This document shows, in pieces, positions 4,001 to 5,424 of a stretch of 5,424 nt of DNA (the stretch's first letter is position 1; every line of letters begins with the position of its first letter). A model generated the notes under the pieces. That model saw nothing but the letters and a program-made list of their open reading frames with translations, did no database searches and was not told the origin of the DNA. The position numbers were made by a program, and so were the translations under genes. This DNA is from Candidatus Agathobaculum merdigallinarum. GTDB lineage: Bacteria; Bacillota; Clostridia; Oscillospirales; Butyricicoccaceae. The stretch lies in NCBI GenBank assembly GCA_019115425.1, contig DXDO01000165.1:1-5424 (forward strand). Direction: 5' to 3'.

Positions 4001-5047
4001 ATGAACAAGCGACCGACAATTCAAACCGTAGCTGAGCGGGCTGGCGTCTCGCGCGGCACGGTAGACCGCGTTCTGAACAACCGTTCGTACGTCCGCGAGG
4101 ATGTGCGGAAGCGCGTGCTCCGTGCGATTCAGGAGACCGGCTATCTTTCCCCGCGCGAAGCGCACCGGCAGGCAGTCGAGGAGCAGCGGCAGCTTCCGCC
4201 GGTCAAGCTGGGCGTTGTTCTGCCGAATTGGGGTGGCCCCTTCCGTGAGGAGGTGACCCGCGGCATTGAAGCCGCGCGCCGTGCGCTGGCCATGCGCAGC
4301 GCCGAGATCCGTGTCTGCATCTGCGAAAGCGATGTGCCGGTCGAAACCATCGAGCTGCTGGACGAGCTGCTCGCCTGGGGAGCACAAGGCATCGCGCTGT
4401 GTGCCCTCAACGATATTTCCATCGAAGCCAAGGTAAACGAACTGGTGCAGCAGAATATCCCCTGCATCACCTTCAATTCCGACCTGCCGGACAGCCATCG
4501 GCTGTGCTTCGTAGGACAGGATTATGCCAAAAGCGGGCGAATTGCCGCTGAGCTGCTCAGCAAATGTATTCCGAAAAGCGGAAAAATCCTGGCAATGGTC
4601 GGCAATCTGGAATATAACGGCCACCGCACCCGTCTGGACGGCTTTTGCGCGCATATGCGGGACAAGGGTTTCTACAGCGGACAGATCGAAGTGGTCGAAA
4701 CCTATAACGACTACCGCGTGACCTATAACAAGGTGAACGATGCCTTGAACAATATGCCCGGGTTATGTGCGATTTACATGGTAAACCGCAGTGTGACAGG
4801 CTGCATCGATGCGATCAAAGCGGCAGGCATGGCGGGACAGATCCGCGTCATCGCGCATGATATGTCCCCGCGGCGGCGCCAAATGCTGCGCGAGGGTTCG
4901 CTCGATCTGACGATCACGCAGGATCTGTACCGGCAGGGATACCAGCCGCTGCTGCTGCTGTGCGACCTGCTGCAAAAGCAGCTGCAGCCGGCAGCCGACC
5001 AGCAGAGCACGAATATTTCGATCATCTGCTCGGAAAATCTGGACTGA
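4001..5047 (+). CDS. LacI-family transcriptional regulator
   Basis: A 348-residue DNA-binding repressor-type protein. The N-terminal helix-turn-helix reads TIQTVAERAGVSRGTVDRVL (6-25), followed by LNNRSYVREDVRKRVLRAIQETGY (25-48), all classic LacI style. Residues 68 to about 330 form a Peripla_BP_4 effector domain: VKLGVVLPNWGGPFREEVTRGI (68-89), ITFNSDLPDSHRLCFVGQDYAKSGRIAAELL (156-186) and VIAHDMSP (283-290). The hinge after GYLSP reads REAHRQAVEEQ and lacks the usual A-R-x-L pattern, with Ala where the minor-groove leucine is expected. The start is supported by AGGTGGG and by the domain beginning at residue 5. It is divergent from the binding-protein gene, and its sensor domain has the same fold as that protein, so both probably see the same or related ligand. 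Likely targets are the neighbouring minus-strand promoters and its own. The specific effector is unknown. Confidence 0.92.
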   Translation: MNKRPTIQTVAERAGVSRGTVDRVLNNRSYVREDVRKRVLRAIQETGYLSPREAHRQAVEEQRQLPPVKLGVVLPNWGGPFREEVTRGIEAARRALAMRSAEIRVCICESDVPVETIELLDELLAWGAQGIALCALNDISIEAKVNELVQQNIPCITFNSDLPDSHRLCFVGQDYAKSGRIAAELLSKCIPKSGKILAMVGNLEYNGHRTRLDGFCAHMRDKGFYSGQIEVVETYNDYRVTYNKVNDALNNMPGLCAIYMVNRSVTGCIDAIKAAGMAGQIRVIAHDMSPRRRQMLREGSLDLTITQDLYRQGYQPLLLLCDLLQKQLQPAADQQSTNISIICSENLD

Positions 5048-5054
5048 CACGCCC

Positions 5055-5088
5055 CGCGCATCCACAGCCTGTGGATGCGCGAATTTTC
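5055..5088 (+). terminator. Intrinsic terminator of the regulator gene
   Basis: CGCGCATCCACA (5055-5066) pairs perfectly with TGTGGATGCGCG (5070-5081) over a GCC loop, followed by AATTTTCG. It starts 8 bases after the TGA at 5045-5047. The T-tract is short, but the 12-bp stem is very stable. Confidence 0.85.
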
Positions 5089-5103
5089 GTCCAATTACTG
5101 CTG

Positions 5104-5141
5104 CTGTTGGTGTGCCGTCAGACCAATGTCCCAGCCAACAG
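5104..5141. other. Minor inverted repeat between convergent terminators
   Basis: CTGTTGG (5104-5110) and CCAACAG (5135-5141) are complementary but 24 bases apart. No role is apparent. The rest of 5089-5210 shows nothing else I can name. Confidence 0.25.
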
Positions 5142-5209
5142 AAGCAAAAGAACGCTCCTCCGATACAGGAAGCAGACAGGGCTGATCAGTTTTACAGGGT
5201 AAAAAACAG

Positions 5210-5258
5210 ATAAAATGAAAAAAGAGGTTCAAGGCAACATTCGTTACCTTGAACCTCT
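5210..5258 (-). terminator. Intrinsic terminator of rplL
   Basis: On the minus strand AGAGGTTCAAGG (5247-5258 region) pairs perfectly over 12 bp with CCTTGAACCTCT (5223-5234), with a further short inner AAC/GTT pairing. It is followed by a run of six T (5223-5218) and more T-rich sequence. It lies about 28 bases past the rplL stop codon and is a textbook strong terminator, insulating the ribosomal operon from the convergent regulator gene. Confidence 0.93.
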
Positions 5259-5286
5259 GATTTGCTATACAGCAAGCGAGCTTAAA

Positions 5287-5424
5287 TTACTTCAGCTCAA
5301 CCTTAGCGCCGGCAGCCTCGAGCTTCTCCTTGATCTCGTTCGCCTCAGCCTCCGGAGCAGCCTCCTTGATGGTCTGCGGAGCGGAGTCAACCTTCTCCTT
5401 AGCCTCCTTCAGGCCCAGGCCGGT
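5287..5424 (-). CDS. rplL: Ribosomal protein L7/L12, C-terminal part (cut by window end)
   Basis: The last 45 residues of bacterial L7/L12, the stalk protein of the 50S subunit that recruits translation factors. The visible part starts TGLGLKEAKEKVDSAP and ends EKLEAAGAKVELK, matching the conserved C-terminal domain, in which the GLKEAK helix contacts elongation factors. The stop is TAA at 5287-5289. Codon use is strongly biased to AAG, GAG, GCT and CTG, as expected for a highly expressed gene. The gene continues beyond the right edge, where rplJ would be expected upstream. Downstream there is a strong terminator, so rpoB does not follow directly. Confidence 0.96.
   Translation of the reverse strand, partial: TGLGLKEAKEKVDSAPQTIKEAAPEAEANEIKEKLEAAGAKVELK

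Noticed and set aside
3796..4035. 79-codon open frame ahead of and overlapping the regulator gene
   Set aside because: No ribosome binding site precedes its ATG, it covers the regulator's promoter and start, and it has no recognisable features.
3938..4654. 238-codon open frame on the minus strand opposite the regulator
   Set aside because: Shadow frame of a clear LacI-family gene.
5147..5158. 12-base match (AAAGAACGCTCC) to the reverse complement of direct repeat A, copy 1
   Set aside because: A single 12-base match among all pairs of positions in a window this size is expected by chance, and the match does not extend.

Overview
This 5.4-kb window looks like a low-to-mid G+C Gram-positive chromosome, most likely a gut-type clostridium (Oscillospirales or Lachnospirales-like). 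The evidence is the GGAGG-type ribosome binding sites, sigma-A-type promoters (one a perfect consensus), a lipoprotein-type solute-binding protein and the style of the ribosomal protein. Genes are G+C-rich and the regulatory gaps are markedly A+T-rich. I cannot name the genus from sequence alone.

Layout from left to right: (1) 1-75, a palindromic repeat plus a strong G+C hairpin that probably ends leftward transcription. (2) 118-906, minus strand, a TIM-barrel sugar isomerase of the hydroxypyruvate-isomerase (Hyi) family. (3) 907-1018, a short gap with a perfect 16-bp palindrome sitting on a promoter-like sequence. (4) 1019-2026, minus strand, an inositol 2-dehydrogenase (IolG-type Gfo/Idh/MocA oxidoreductase). 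(5) 2027-2519, a 493-bp non-coding stretch with a candidate iolG promoter, a 28-29-bp direct repeat and a run of back-to-back hairpins. One of these is a near-identical second copy of the repeat at position 1. (6) 2520-3530, minus strand, a sugar-type solute-binding lipoprotein of an ABC transporter. (7) 3531-4000, a 470-bp divergent A+T-rich regulatory region with several dyads. (8) 4001-5047, plus strand, a LacI-family regulator with its own terminator. (9) 5210-5424, minus strand, the C-terminal 45 residues of ribosomal protein L7/L12 (rplL) and its terminator.

How the parts probably work together: the LacI-type regulator and the solute-binding protein share the same periplasmic-binding-protein fold and are transcribed divergently, so they plausibly sense and capture the same cyclitol or sugar. 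IolG would oxidise the substrate to a keto compound and the Hyi-type enzyme would isomerise a keto product. No permease, ATPase or further inositol genes (iolB/C/D/E) are present, so this is a partial or dispersed pathway. Three predicted leftward promoters (solute-binding protein, iolG, isomerase) share an SCGNTTGA element fused to the -35 box, which is the best hint of a small regulon controlled by the local LacI protein. No CRISPR array, tRNA, rRNA or transposase gene is visible.
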